Source of the DNA: Janthinobacterium sp. B9-8
GTDB lineage: Bacteria; Pseudomonadota; Gammaproteobacteria; Burkholderiales; Chitinibacteraceae
Assembly: GCF_000969645.2 (NCBI RefSeq)
Contig: NZ_CP014222.1
Span: 4,405,740-4,469,739, forward strand
Reading direction: 5' to 3'
Length of the DNA: 64,000 bases
Under the pieces are notes generated by a model. That model was not told the origin of the DNA. It saw only the letters and a program-made list of their open reading frames with translations, and made no database searches. Below, in pieces: positions 52,981 through 61,479 of this stretch. Positions within the stretch are counted from its first letter, which is position 1; each line of letters opens with the position of its first letter. The position numbers and the translations under genes were made by a program.

Positions 52981-53465
52981 AGCGTGTTCTTGATGGTCTG
53001 GATAAAGCCTGTGGGCTGAGAATAGTGATCACTGAACGGCAGCTTTATTCGGATAAGTAATGCTCAGTGTTTGAAAAAAGAGGCTTTTATATTAAGCCGT
53101 AAAGTGGGTGTTTCTTAGATAAAACGTTGTTCATTAAGGGGCTTGTATTTAAAAAACCTATTGGCTATTTCAATATAAATCAATATTTCATTAAATACTT
53201 TGATTTCTGACGCGCCGCTCTTGCTCTGTTTTGAATAGACCAACCTTGCCGTTACTTAGGGCGTTTTTGTCTCTTGCTTAGCAAGGTGGAGCCACTTTAG
53301 AGCAAGCGCTGGCGGGCAGGCGTGATTTGGGCGATTTGCCAGTTCAAATGGTTTTATTTCATGCAAAGCAGCCGCGTAAATACGCTCTTTGCCCAAACGT
53401 CCGGATGCCCTGACGTGATAAACTCGCGCACGTCTTTTAACACACCCTTCTCTTTGGAATTCGGC
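52981..53465. other. Divergent intergenic region, no gene recognised
   Basis: About 485 bp between the GGDEF-EAL gene and mgtE, transcribed in opposite directions. An AT-rich stretch at 53090-53210 probably holds promoters. I see no repeat-family copy, no riboswitch-like fold and no convincing small ORF. The frame open from 53322 upstream of mgtE is not supported by a ribosome site. Confidence 0.4.
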
Positions 53466-54902
53466 ATGACGATAGTCACCCGCAAACAGCAAGAAAGCCT
53501 ACAAGAAAGCTTGCAACAGGTAGTACGCCTGTTGGATAGGCATCGTCTGGTTGAAGACATGGTGCATCGTCAGGATATGGCCAAGCACGAGCTGGTAGAG
53601 CAGCTGGTGCATAAGCAGAATCTAGTTGAGTTGCAAAAGAAGCTGGCGAGTTTGCACCCTGCCGACGTGGCGCATATCTTAGAGGCCTTGCCTTTATTTG
53701 ATCGTTTGCTGGTATGGGAGTTGGTGAAGTCTGAGCATGACGGTGAGATCTTGTTGGAAGTATCCGATGCAGTGCGTGAATCGCTGCTGGCCGATATGGA
53801 AAACTATGAAATTATCGCCGCTGCCGAGCATTTAGATGCCGACGAGCTGGCTGATTTGGTGCCGGATTTATCCAATGAAGTGCGTTCTGAATTATTGGGC
53901 GGCTTGGATGATGAAGAGCGGGCGCAGCTGCAATCGGCGCTCTCTTATACCGATGATGAAGTCGGCTCCTTAATGGATTTTGAAATGGTGACCATCAGAG
54001 ATGATGTCACCTTAGAAGTGGTGCTGCGCTATTTACGCCGCTTTGACGAGCTGCCTAATCACACCGATAAATTATTTGTGGTTGATCACGAGCAAATGCT
54101 TAAAGGCGTGCTGGCGATCAATCATCTGCTGGTTTCCGATCCTGATTTAACGGTGCACGACGCGATGGCCACCGATGTAGTGACTTTTCGCGGGCATGAT
54201 GATGCAGGGGATGCGGCACAGGCGTTTGAGCGTTATGACTTAGTCTCGGCTCCTGTGGTTGATTCCAATCACAAGGTGATCGGCCGTCTGACGGTGGATA
54301 TGATGGTGGACGTGATTCGTGAAGAATCCGACGCTGAAGTTTTGTCGCTAGCGGGTTTGAAAGAAGAAGACCTATTTTCCAGCGTGTGGAAATCCGCTAA
54401 AAACCGCTGGCCTTGGCTGGCGGTAAATATTTGTACCGCCTTTATCGCCAGCCGCGTGATTGGCGCTTTTGAAGAAACCATTACCCATTTAGTGGCGCTG
54501 GCCGCATTGATGCCGATTGTGTCGGGCATTGGCGGCAATACCGGTACGCAAACCATTACCCTGATTATTCGCGGCCTGGCCTTGGGCCAAATTAATCCCA
54601 GTAATTCAGGGCGTTTAATTGGTAAAGAGCTGGTGATTGCGCTGCTAAATGGCTTGGTATGGGGCACGGTGCTGGGCTTTATTGCATGGCTCTTGTATCG
54701 CCAAGTTTCGCTGGGCGTGGTGATGATGGCGGCGATGATGCTGAATTTACTCGTGGCTGCCTTGGTTGGGATTTTAGTGCCGCTGACGATGCAAAAGTTA
54801 GGACGAGATCCTGCTTATGGTTCATCGGTATTGCTGACCGCCACGACAGATTCAATGGGATTCTTTATTTTCCTCGGGTTGGCATCGATATTTTTGATGT
54901 GA
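53466..54902 (+). CDS. mgtE: Magnesium transporter MgtE
   Basis: A 478-aa Mg2+ channel. The cytoplasmic N domain (about 20-145, LASLHPADVAHILEALP) and paired CBS domains (about 150-280, LFVVDHEQMLKGVLAINHLLV and SAPVVDSNHKVIGRLTVDMMVDVI) gate the pore. Five membrane helices follow, with the signature MPIVSGIGGNTGTQTITLIIRGLALG in the pore region. The ATG at 53466 starts the usual MgtE N-terminus. It may be linked to Mg2+ sensing elsewhere; no Mg riboswitch is visible upstream. Confidence 0.96.
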   Translation: MTIVTRKQQESLQESLQQVVRLLDRHRLVEDMVHRQDMAKHELVEQLVHKQNLVELQKKLASLHPADVAHILEALPLFDRLLVWELVKSEHDGEILLEVSDAVRESLLADMENYEIIAAAEHLDADELADLVPDLSNEVRSELLGGLDDEERAQLQSALSYTDDEVGSLMDFEMVTIRDDVTLEVVLRYLRRFDELPNHTDKLFVVDHEQMLKGVLAINHLLVSDPDLTVHDAMATDVVTFRGHDDAGDAAQAFERYDLVSAPVVDSNHKVIGRLTVDMMVDVIREESDAEVLSLAGLKEEDLFSSVWKSAKNRWPWLAVNICTAFIASRVIGAFEETITHLVALAALMPIVSGIGGNTGTQTITLIIRGLALGQINPSNSGRLIGKELVIALLNGLVWGTVLGFIAWLLYRQVSLGVVMMAAMMLNLLVAALVGILVPLTMQKLGRDPAYGSSVLLTATTDSMGFFIFLGLASIFLM

Positions 54903-54914
54903 TGTAGGCAAACC

Positions 54915-55005
54915 CAATCCTATCAACTTAAACGAAATGCCAATCGTAGGGCGGGTGCAATCAGCGAGCTGTGCCGAACCATACGTGGGTTTCACCCAGC
55001 CTACG
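54915..55005. repeat. GTAGGG-family repeat with extended left flank (copy 5)
   Basis: The flank AATCCTATCAACTTAAACGA precedes CGTAGGGCGGGTG, and the element closes GGGTTTCACCCAGCCTACG. The flank is shared with the copies at 57836 and 58683, so the unit is longer than the palindrome. It fills the mgtE-CLC spacer. Confidence 0.8.
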
Positions 55006-55041
55006 ATAGGCACCACCACGGCGTTTATATCAGGAATGTAA

Positions 55042-56325
55042 ATGAGCCTTTCTAAAATACAGGAAAAATTGGCCGTACTGCGGGCAATCCTCAGGTGGCT
55101 CTTGCTGGCCGTGCTGGTTGGTATTCTTGCGGGTACGGCGTCGGCGTTTTTTTTGTTTTCTTTAGAATGGGCCACGGCGCAACGTTTAGCTAACCCTTGG
55201 CTACTGGCGGGTTTACCCTTGGCGGGGGCGATGGTTGGCTGGTTTTATTGGCGCTTTGGTAAACAGGTTGAGGCAGGCAATAATCTGCTGATTGATGAGA
55301 TTAATGATCCGCAAAAAATCATTCCACTTCGCATGGCGCCTTTGGTGTTAGGCGGCACGGTGGTTTCGCATTTATTTGGCGCATCGGTGGGGCGCGAAGG
55401 CACGGCGGTGCAAATGGGCGCGGCGCTGGCCGATCAGCTCACCCGACTCTTCCGGTTAAAAAATGGTGACCGGCGCTTACTCCTAATGGCGGGGATTAGC
55501 GCGGGTTTTGCCTCCGTTTTTGGTACTCCCTTGGCGGGCGCTATTTTTGGCTTTGAAGTGCTAGCAATTGGCCGCATGCGAGTCGATGCTATCTGGCCCT
55601 GTCTTGTTGCAGCGGTGGTGGCCGATCAGATCGGCATCTTGTGGGGTGTGCAGCATACGCATTATTTAATTGGGGCGATTCCCGCCATTAGCCTTTGGGT
55701 ATTGGGCGCAGTCTTGCTGGCCGGCGCTATTTTTGGCGTGGTGGCACGTAGCTTTGCCAATGCCACCCATCTGCTTGCCACTGGTATGAAAAAGCTCATC
55801 CATTACCCGCCACTACGCCCCTTCGTAGGTGGTCTTGTAATCGCCTTGGCGGCTTGGTTTTTAGGCGCAGAGCGTTATCTGGGCTTGGGCATCCCCACGA
55901 TTGTGGAATCCTTTCAGCATCCTATGGCTCAGTACGATTTTGCCGCGAAGTTTGCTTTTACCGTGGCCTCATTGGGGAGTGGTTTTAAGGGCGGTGAAGT
56001 CACCCCCTTATTTTATATTGGCGCGACTTTAGGCAATGTATTAGCTCCTGTTTTGAATCTGAATTTTGCCTTTTTAGCCGGCCTAGGTTTTGTTGCGGTA
56101 TTCGCCGGAGCCGCCAATACGCCGATTGCCTCTACCCTGATGGCGATGGAAATGTTTGGTGCTGAAATCGGCGTTTATGCAGCATTAGCCTGCGTGGTGA
56201 GCTATTTATTCTCTGGGCACACAGGAATTTATCGCTCGCAACGCATTGTGCACGGTAAATACCGGGTTGTTCCTGAAGGCATTAAACTCAGTGAAATAGC
56301 GGCTTATCGTGCTTTAAAAAAGTGA
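55042..56325 (+). CDS. CLC-family antiporter, probable CLC-F fluoride/proton type
   Basis: A 427-aa membrane protein with about ten helices. The gating Glu119 is in GREGT (117-121) where chloride-type CLCs have GREGP. The first anion-site motif is GNNLLID (79-85) instead of GSGIP. The later motif is KGGEVTP (316-322) instead of GxFxP. These variants are characteristic of CLC-F fluoride/H+ antiporters. No fluoride riboswitch is recognisable upstream; the 140-bp leader is mostly a repeat. A chloride or other anion transporter remains possible. Confidence 0.85.
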   Translation: MSLSKIQEKLAVLRAILRWLLLAVLVGILAGTASAFFLFSLEWATAQRLANPWLLAGLPLAGAMVGWFYWRFGKQVEAGNNLLIDEINDPQKIIPLRMAPLVLGGTVVSHLFGASVGREGTAVQMGAALADQLTRLFRLKNGDRRLLLMAGISAGFASVFGTPLAGAIFGFEVLAIGRMRVDAIWPCLVAAVVADQIGILWGVQHTHYLIGAIPAISLWVLGAVLLAGAIFGVVARSFANATHLLATGMKKLIHYPPLRPFVGGLVIALAAWFLGAERYLGLGIPTIVESFQHPMAQYDFAAKFAFTVASLGSGFKGGEVTPLFYIGATLGNVLAPVLNLNFAFLAGLGFVAVFAGAANTPIASTLMAMEMFGAEIGVYAALACVVSYLFSGHTGIYRSQRIVHGKYRVVPEGIKLSEIAAYRALKK

Positions 56326-56360
56326 TCAAATTAAATAACTGATGTTACCTAGCGAAAACT

Positions 56361-56470
56361 CAGATATTGAAACACTTCGATCCCAGAGAACACGGAGTTT
56401 CCCGGAGAAAGCTATGTTTTTTTCCGTGGCCCTCCGTATTCTGCTTTTCCTCCGCGGTTTAAGATTTGGG
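56361..56470. repeat. Dispersed inverted repeat, CACAGAG family (copy 8, diverged)
   Basis: CAGATATTGAAACACTTCGA, CCCAGAGAACACGGAG and a right arm CTCCGCGGTTTAAGATTTGGG face each other across a short centre. It occupies the spacer between the CLC gene and prmC. Confidence 0.6.
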
Positions 56471-56535
56471 TTTCATGCTGGGGTGGAGCTTTCGCTACTG
56501 TGCACTAATTAACATCATGTCTTACGGAAGCCTTT

Positions 56536-57345
56536 ATGAATTATTCGGCGTTATTGCTGCAAAGTGGTTTGGATAAGATTGATGCACAAGTTTTGTTTAG
56601 CCATTGCACTGGTAAAAACCGTGCATGGTTAATTGGCCATGGTCAGGATGAGGTCGATGAGGCCCATGCCACTGCTTTTAAGCCACTGGCGGCGCGCAGA
56701 CGGGCTGGCGAGCCGGTGGCGTATATCGTGGGCATGCGAGAATTCTTTGGTCGTGATTTTGTAGTTAACCCAAGTGTGCTTATCCCTAGGCCTGATACCG
56801 AGCTATTAGTTGAGCTGGTTTTAGAGCGAGCAGGTGAGGGCGCGCGGGTACTTGATCTGGGAACCGGCTCTGGTTGTATTCCGATTACCTTGAAATTGGA
56901 GCGGCTGGATTTAGATGTGAGCGCGGTAGATTTATCCCCTGCCGCTCTAATTGTTGCCCAGACTAATGCCAGCCAGTTGGATGCAGCGATTCGCTTTTTT
57001 CAATCTGACTGGTATCAGGCTTTGGGTGATGCCTGCTTTGATGTGATCGTGTCTAATCCGCCTTATATTGAGCAAAACGATCATCATTTAAGCGAAGGTG
57101 ATTTACGCTTTGAGCCGCGCAGTGCCTTAAGTGACGAAGGTGATGGCTTGGTGCATATCCGTAGCATTATTGCAGGAGCACGTAGTCGATTAAGTGCGAA
57201 TGGTTGGCTATTGTTTGAACATGGCTGGGATCAGTCGGCGGTTTGCCGGGCCTTGCTCGATGAGGCTGGCTTTGATGAAGTACAAAGCTGGCGTGATTTA
57301 TCAGGTATAGAACGAGTTACGGGCGGGCGTTGCTTGCTATCGTAG
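56536..57345 (+). CDS. prmC: Peptide chain release factor N5-glutamine methyltransferase
   Basis: A 269-aa SAM-dependent enzyme methylating the GGQ glutamine of release factors RF1 and RF2. Visible are the N-terminal helical domain, PVAYIVGMREFFGRDFVVNPSVLIPRPDTELLV in two adjoining blocks, the SAM motif VLDLGTGSGCIPITL (105-119) and the catalytic NPPY at 174-177. The end IERVTGGRCLLS is followed by a stop codon that lies inside a GTAGGG palindrome, so the last residues are probably set by the repeat. The prfA gene is not in the window. Confidence 0.96.
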   Translation: MNYSALLLQSGLDKIDAQVLFSHCTGKNRAWLIGHGQDEVDEAHATAFKPLAARRRAGEPVAYIVGMREFFGRDFVVNPSVLIPRPDTELLVELVLERAGEGARVLDLGTGSGCIPITLKLERLDLDVSAVDLSPAALIVAQTNASQLDAAIRFFQSDWYQALGDACFDVIVSNPPYIEQNDHHLSEGDLRFEPRSALSDEGDGLVHIRSIIAGARSRLSANGWLLFEHGWDQSAVCRALLDEAGFDEVQSWRDLSGIERVTGGRCLLS

Positions 57346-57389
57346 GGTGGGAGAAACCCGCGAAATACGCGGGTTTCTCCCACCCTACG
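57341..57389. repeat. GTAGGG-family palindrome overlapping the prmC stop (copy 6)
   Basis: CGTAGGGTGGGAGAAACCCGCG pairs with CGCGGGTTTCTCCCACCCTACG across five bases. The prmC TAG (57343-57345) is within the left arm. As RNA this is a very stable hairpin and may stabilise the prmC 3' end, but it lacks a T-run. Confidence 0.88.
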
Positions 57390-57466
57390 TGATTTACTTG
57401 CCGCGATTTTTTCATAAAAGTACAATACCCGAGTAAATACATCAGGTATCACAAAGGATATTCAAT

Positions 57467-57784
57467 ATGAGCACTCAAGACCTAATTCGCCAACAAGTGA
57501 CAGAAAACGCAGTGGTGCTGTATATGAAAGGCACACCAACATTCCCACAGTGCGGCTTTTCTGCTGGCGCTGTACAGATGCTCAAAAACTGTGGCGTGTC
57601 TTTTGCTGCTGTTAATGTACTGGCTGATGCTGATATTCGCCAAGGCATTAAAGAATACGCAAACTGGCCAACTATTCCTCAGCTCTATATCAAGGGCGAG
57701 TTTGTAGGTGGCTCCGACATTATGAAAGAGCTGTTTGCCACGGGTGAGCTGCAAAAAATGCTGGAAGGTATTGCAGAGGAATAA
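57467..57784 (+). CDS. grxD: Monothiol glutaredoxin, CGFS type
   Basis: A 105-aa protein of the Grx4/GrxD family. The monothiol active site is CGFS with Cys29, and NWPTIPQLYIKGEFVGGSDIM carries the glutathione-binding cis-Pro and GG pair. Such proteins bind a [2Fe-2S] cluster with glutathione and hand it on in iron-sulphur assembly. The glutathione synthesis genes are 19 kb away in the same window. Confidence 0.96.
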   Translation: MSTQDLIRQQVTENAVVLYMKGTPTFPQCGFSAGAVQMLKNCGVSFAAVNVLADADIRQGIKEYANWPTIPQLYIKGEFVGGSDIMKELFATGELQKMLEGIAEE

Positions 57785-57810
57785 GGGCTAGGGCGGGATT
57801 CTCCCCTGCC

Positions 57811-57897
57811 CTATCAACTTAAGCGAAATGTTTTTCGTAGGGCGCGGTGCAACCCGCGCATTTTTCAGTATTGCTCGCGGGTTTCACTCGCCCTACA
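57811..57897. repeat. GTAGGG-family repeat with flank (copy 7)
   Basis: The flank CTATCAACTTAAGCGAAATG precedes CGTAGGGCGCGGTGCAACCCGCG, with CGCGGGTTTCACTCGCCCTAC as the right arm. It lies between two convergent genes. Confidence 0.8.
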
Positions 57898-57917
57898 ACA
57901 TCGTTTTTAAAGCCGTT

Positions 57918-58529
57918 TCAAATCATCGGTGGAGCGGTTTCGGTAAAAGAGGGGCGCTCTTCCAGCTTGCTGTAAAACTTAGCGAGGTTTGGGTGGCGGC
58001 TCTGCCAATCCAGCTCTGGCAAGCGAAAATCAAGATAGGCTAGTGTGCAGCCCAGCGCCACGTCGGCTAGAGAAAATAAATCACCTCCCCACCATTTCTT
58101 CTCGTCTAATTCACTGGCGATATGCTCAAGGCCGTGCTCTATTTTGTTTTGCTGAAGTGTGATCCATTCAGTGGATTGCAAATGAGGCGGGCGAATTCGC
58201 TCTAGCCTGATCAGCACCGCCGCATCGCTAATTCCATCGGCCAGCGCTTCACGGCGCTTGGTATTGACTGCTTGCCTATGGTCATGGGGAATCAGTTTAC
58301 CGACGGGCGAGCTGTGGTCCAGAAAATCCACAATGACTCTCGAGTCATAGAGTGTTCTGCCATCGTCGAGTAAGAGAACCGGCACTTTGCCTAGCGGGTT
58401 GAGCGTGCTGATGCTGCTTTCGGCTGACCAGGGATTATCTTCAATCAGTTGATATTCAATGCGCTTCTCGGCAAGAACAATACGTACTTTACGGCCGAAA
58501 GGGCTGGTATATGAGGTGATTAGCTTCAT
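57918..58529 (-). CDS. Glutathione S-transferase family protein
   Basis: A 203-aa cytoplasmic protein. The N-terminal thioredoxin-like domain begins MKLITSYTSPFGRKVRIVLAE, with NPLGKVPVLLLDDGRTLYDSRVIVDFLD holding the cis-Pro and the glutathione-contact Asp-Ser. The all-helical C-terminal domain shows FSLADVALGCTLAYLDFRLP. The first-loop SPFGRK suggests a Ser-type or SspA/YibF-like GST. The substrate is unknown. Confidence 0.93.
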   Translation of the reverse strand: MKLITSYTSPFGRKVRIVLAEKRIEYQLIEDNPWSAESSISTLNPLGKVPVLLLDDGRTLYDSRVIVDFLDHSSPVGKLIPHDHRQAVNTKRREALADGISDAAVLIRLERIRPPHLQSTEWITLQQNKIEHGLEHIASELDEKKWWGGDLFSLADVALGCTLAYLDFRLPELDWQSRHPNLAKFYSKLEERPSFTETAPPMI

Positions 58530-58644
58530 GCCGTCTGCATTTTTAGGGGCGGGATTTCATCTTAGCCGTTTGTCGGGCTTGAAACTAGATTTGTGGTTTG
58601 AATACAACGCAGATTGTGTGGGAGGGGGTAAGCACACCTAGTGT

Positions 58645-58761
58645 GCTTAAGCCAATCCTATCAACTTAAGCAAAATGCCTTTCGTAGGGCGGGTGTAACC
58701 CGCAGACTTTTGCGTTCAACAAAGGTGAAAAACACAAATACGCAGGTTGCACCCGCCCTAA
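58645..58761. repeat. GTAGGG-family repeat with flank (copy 8)
   Basis: CCAATCCTATCAACTTAAGC and an AAATG segment precede CGTAGGGCGGGTGTAACCCGC; the right arm is GCAGGTTGCACCCGCCCTAAG. The centre is about 38 nt. It lies downstream of the aminopeptidase gene. Confidence 0.8.
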
Positions 58762-58782
58762 GTGATGCGGTGTTCTACTTCC

Positions 58783-60162
58783 TTAAACAGCCAACATCAC
58801 CGCCTCAACTTCCTCTGCCGTGCGAGCAATATGCGGCCCTAGGATGCGGCTGCCGGTGGTCGTGATCAGCACATTGTCTTCGATACGGATGCCGCCAAAG
58901 TCTTTGTACTCGTTAAATTTGGCGTAATTAATCATATCGCTATAACGTCCTTCGGCCTGCCAGCTGTCGATCAGAGCGGGGATAAAGTAGATGCCTGGCT
59001 CTACGGTAATCACCATGCCGGCTTTCAATGGCTTGCCTAGGCGTAAGTAGCCCATGCCAAACAAGCTGCTGCGCTCAACCCCGGTCCCGTAGCCAACCAA
59101 GTTTTCACCCAGACTTTCCATATCATGTACATCGAGGCCAATTTGGTGGCCAAGGCCGTGCGGGAAGGCGATGGCGTAAGCGCCGGATTCAACAATTGCG
59201 TCAGCGTCACCTTTAAAGAAGCCCAATTTGGACATCGCTGTAACCATTACTTTGGCAGCCAGCTTGTGAGCGGTCAGATAAGGCAGGCCGGGTTTTAGTG
59301 CGGCAATCGCTTCGGTTTGCATGGCCAGCACGGCATCATACAACTCGCGCTGGCGCGGGCTGAATTTGCCCCCTACCGGAATAGTGCGGGTGATGTCGCT
59401 GGCGTAGCCGCCGGATGAGGTGGCTCCGGTATCGTTGAGTACCAAATCACCTTTTTGCAGTACTTGATGATGGTGGTGGTTGTGCAGCACTTCTCCGTTT
59501 CTGGAGAAAATACTTGGGTAAGCCAGCTGTAAATCATAGCTGCGAACAATGCCTTCCATCAGGCCAACTACTTGATGCTCGATTACACCAGGGTGCGAAG
59601 CGCGCATTGCGGCGTGATGCACATCGCGGGTAATCGCCAGCACTTTTTCCATTTCGGCGATTTCGTCCTGGTCCTTGATTTCACGTTGGGCAACAACGGC
59701 ATGCGTTAAATCGGTAGAAAAACCGGCTTTTACTTTTGAGCTATCACAGCCTAATAACTTGGCGAGCTCCAGAATCGTTTCGCCACGATAAGGCGCTAAA
59801 TATTGCACGCGAATGCCTGCGGCCAATGCTTCACCTAGCTTTGCATAAGGCTGGCTTTGAGCGATGCCTGCTGTGGCTGCACGCTCAGTTAAGCTGGGCT
59901 GTGGGCCGGTCCAAACAATGTCGGCCACTTCTGGCTCATTACCAAATAGCGTGATCACATCATTGGCGGTATCAATCAGGCCAGCAAGGCCGGGCTCGTT
60001 TAGGCCAAAGTAGTAGCGAAAGCTGCTGTCTTGAATAAACGGGAAAATATTATCCGAGTAATTCATGGGCGAATCGACGTTGCCTAGCAGCAAAATCAGG
60101 CTATCCGGCAAGCTGGCAGAGAGTGTGGCACGGCGTTGACGATAGATTTCGGGCTGAAACAT
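58783..60162 (-). CDS. Aminopeptidase P family metalloprotease (Xaa-Pro aminopeptidase)
   Basis: A 459-aa cytoplasmic M24B peptidase releasing N-terminal residues next to proline. The metal ligands are visible in order: Asp in LNDTGATSSGGYASDITRTIP (two Asp), His in HGLGHQIGLDVHD, Glu in TVEPGIYF and Glu in GGIRIEDNVLIT. The N-terminal domain has YRQRRATLSASLPDSLILLLG. Full length with all five ligands. It is a single gene. Confidence 0.94.
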   Translation of the reverse strand: MFQPEIYRQRRATLSASLPDSLILLLGNVDSPMNYSDNIFPFIQDSSFRYYFGLNEPGLAGLIDTANDVITLFGNEPEVADIVWTGPQPSLTERAATAGIAQSQPYAKLGEALAAGIRVQYLAPYRGETILELAKLLGCDSSKVKAGFSTDLTHAVVAQREIKDQDEIAEMEKVLAITRDVHHAAMRASHPGVIEHQVVGLMEGIVRSYDLQLAYPSIFSRNGEVLHNHHHHQVLQKGDLVLNDTGATSSGGYASDITRTIPVGGKFSPRQRELYDAVLAMQTEAIAALKPGLPYLTAHKLAAKVMVTAMSKLGFFKGDADAIVESGAYAIAFPHGLGHQIGLDVHDMESLGENLVGYGTGVERSSLFGMGYLRLGKPLKAGMVITVEPGIYFIPALIDSWQAEGRYSDMINYAKFNEYKDFGGIRIEDNVLITTTGSRILGPHIARTAEEVEAVMLAV

Positions 60163-60351
60163 GGCGTTTTTCCATTGAATGTGTGGGCATATCTTTGTTG
60201 AAAGAGCGCCGTTTGTAAATGGGTGGAAGTGGCATTAAAGCATGGCAAATGAACCAGTAAACCCGTAAAGGGGCTTAGAGGGTAAATTGTTTGCGTTTAA
60301 GGCTTTGTTTACAAGATGAAATGATGGCAAGAGCACCCGATAGGCCCGATA

Positions 60352-60640
60352 AGGGTCAAGCTGATGGGCAATCCTATTAAGGATGAGGTGCAGCTGGAAC
60401 AAACTTCATCACTCAAACAAGCTAAAAAACTGACACAACCCCTGCTGCTAGCCTATGGCGGAGAAAATCGGCGAGTTCCTTATGAGCATGGCACTTTATT
60501 GCGTAAAGCGGTGGAGCAACAAAATCCGGGAGTGGAGTGAATTCTTTACGGTGATAAAGGGCGTGGCTGGATTGCGATCAAATCCGCTTGATTTCTGGAA
60601 GAAGGTTGAGAAATTTCTGGATAAAAATTTAAAGCGTTGA
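60352..60640 (+). pseudogene. Remnant of a prolyl oligopeptidase-family (S9) hydrolase C-terminus
   Basis: No intact ORF, but a frame from about 60352 reads KLMGNPIKDEVQLEQTSSL, then PLLLAYGGENRRVPYEHGTLL, the hallmark of the S9 catalytic domain around its Asp. It meets a TGA at about 60537 exactly where a Trp (TGG) is expected (VEW), then continues ILYGDKGRGW (the site of the catalytic His, here Arg). After a frameshift the other frame gives NPLDFWKKVEKFLDKNLKR, the expected end. Only about 95 of some 640 residues remain. The catalytic Ser region and N-terminal propeller are gone. Confidence 0.75.
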
Positions 60641-60695
60641 GCTTAGCCGAGATGTAAAACGCGATTGAGTAAAGCCCGTCCGAAGCGGGGCTGGC

Positions 60696-61397
60696 TTATT
60701 GTTGCTGATCGCGCAGCGTTTGCAGTGCCTTATTAAAGCGGATTAGAAATTGCTGGGCTTGGGGATTATTTTTAGGGGTAATCAGGTGCAGAGTACTTTT
60801 TTCTATAACCCCGCCGCTTGAGACAGGAATGGATGGCAAATTATTGAGATGTGCAATGGTTTCCTGGCCCTGAATTTGATCGGTAATAATAAAATCGGCT
60901 TTGCCTTGAGCAAGTAAGCGTATGCAGGTGCTCATATCATAGGGACGGATGGGGCGGAGCTGGCCTTTATTAATCATGGCTTCTATTGGGCCAATAAAGC
61001 CCCAGCCTACCGGATGGCAGTAGCGTTTTCCTACTAAGGTTTCGGGCTGCGTGCCATCCAGAGCGCTGCCGGGCATGGCAAAGACGCGCATTTCCAGCAC
61101 AAAGAGCGGGTCGGAATAATCAAAGAATTTACGGCGCTCTGGCGTGCTGATATAGGGAAAGGTTGCGATATACAGACCTTTTTGTGTGGCACTATAGCCA
61201 TTGGCCCAAGGCCGCCATTCTAAATGGTAGGGTTGGTTGGCTTCTGCCATCACTTTTTTGATCAAGGCGGTTGCAAGCCCGCCATCTGGCAAAGAGGGAT
61301 CGGTAAACGGGGCATAATCTGAACCAGTCACTAATTTCAGTGGCTCGGCCAGCGCTAGCGCGCTGTAAAAGCAAAGCATAATTAGCAGCTTGGGCAT
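60696..61397 (-). CDS. Periplasmic solute-binding protein, family 3
   Basis: A 233-aa protein with a signal peptide (MPKLLIMLCFYSALALA). The mature part opens LKLVTGSDYAPFTDPSLPDGGLATALIKKVM, the amino-acid-binding type. Further on KADFIITDQIQGQETI marks the hinge region. No permease or ATPase is linked; many such single proteins in environmental beta- and gammaproteobacteria have unknown ligands. A second family 3 gene begins at 63250. Confidence 0.87.
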   Translation of the reverse strand: MPKLLIMLCFYSALALAEPLKLVTGSDYAPFTDPSLPDGGLATALIKKVMAEANQPYHLEWRPWANGYSATQKGLYIATFPYISTPERRKFFDYSDPLFVLEMRVFAMPGSALDGTQPETLVGKRYCHPVGWGFIGPIEAMINKGQLRPIRPYDMSTCIRLLAQGKADFIITDQIQGQETIAHLNNLPSIPVSSGGVIEKSTLHLITPKNNPQAQQFLIRFNKALQTLRDQQQ

Positions 61398-61479
61398 TGA
61401 TGAATATCCATCGGCTTATGCCGGTATTTTAGGCACAGAGATGGCCTGTACGCCGTGCTGATTTTGCTTTAAAGCGATA

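Noticed and set aside
54903..55041. Fluoride riboswitch upstream of the CLC-F-like gene
   Set aside because: No crcB-motif core sequence recognised by eye; most of the leader is a GTAGGG-family repeat. A covariance-model scan would settle it.
60455..60640. 61-aa ORF as a real small gene
   Set aside because: Its end matches the C-terminus of S9 peptidases and its first part is out of frame with that homology, so it is part of a decayed gene.
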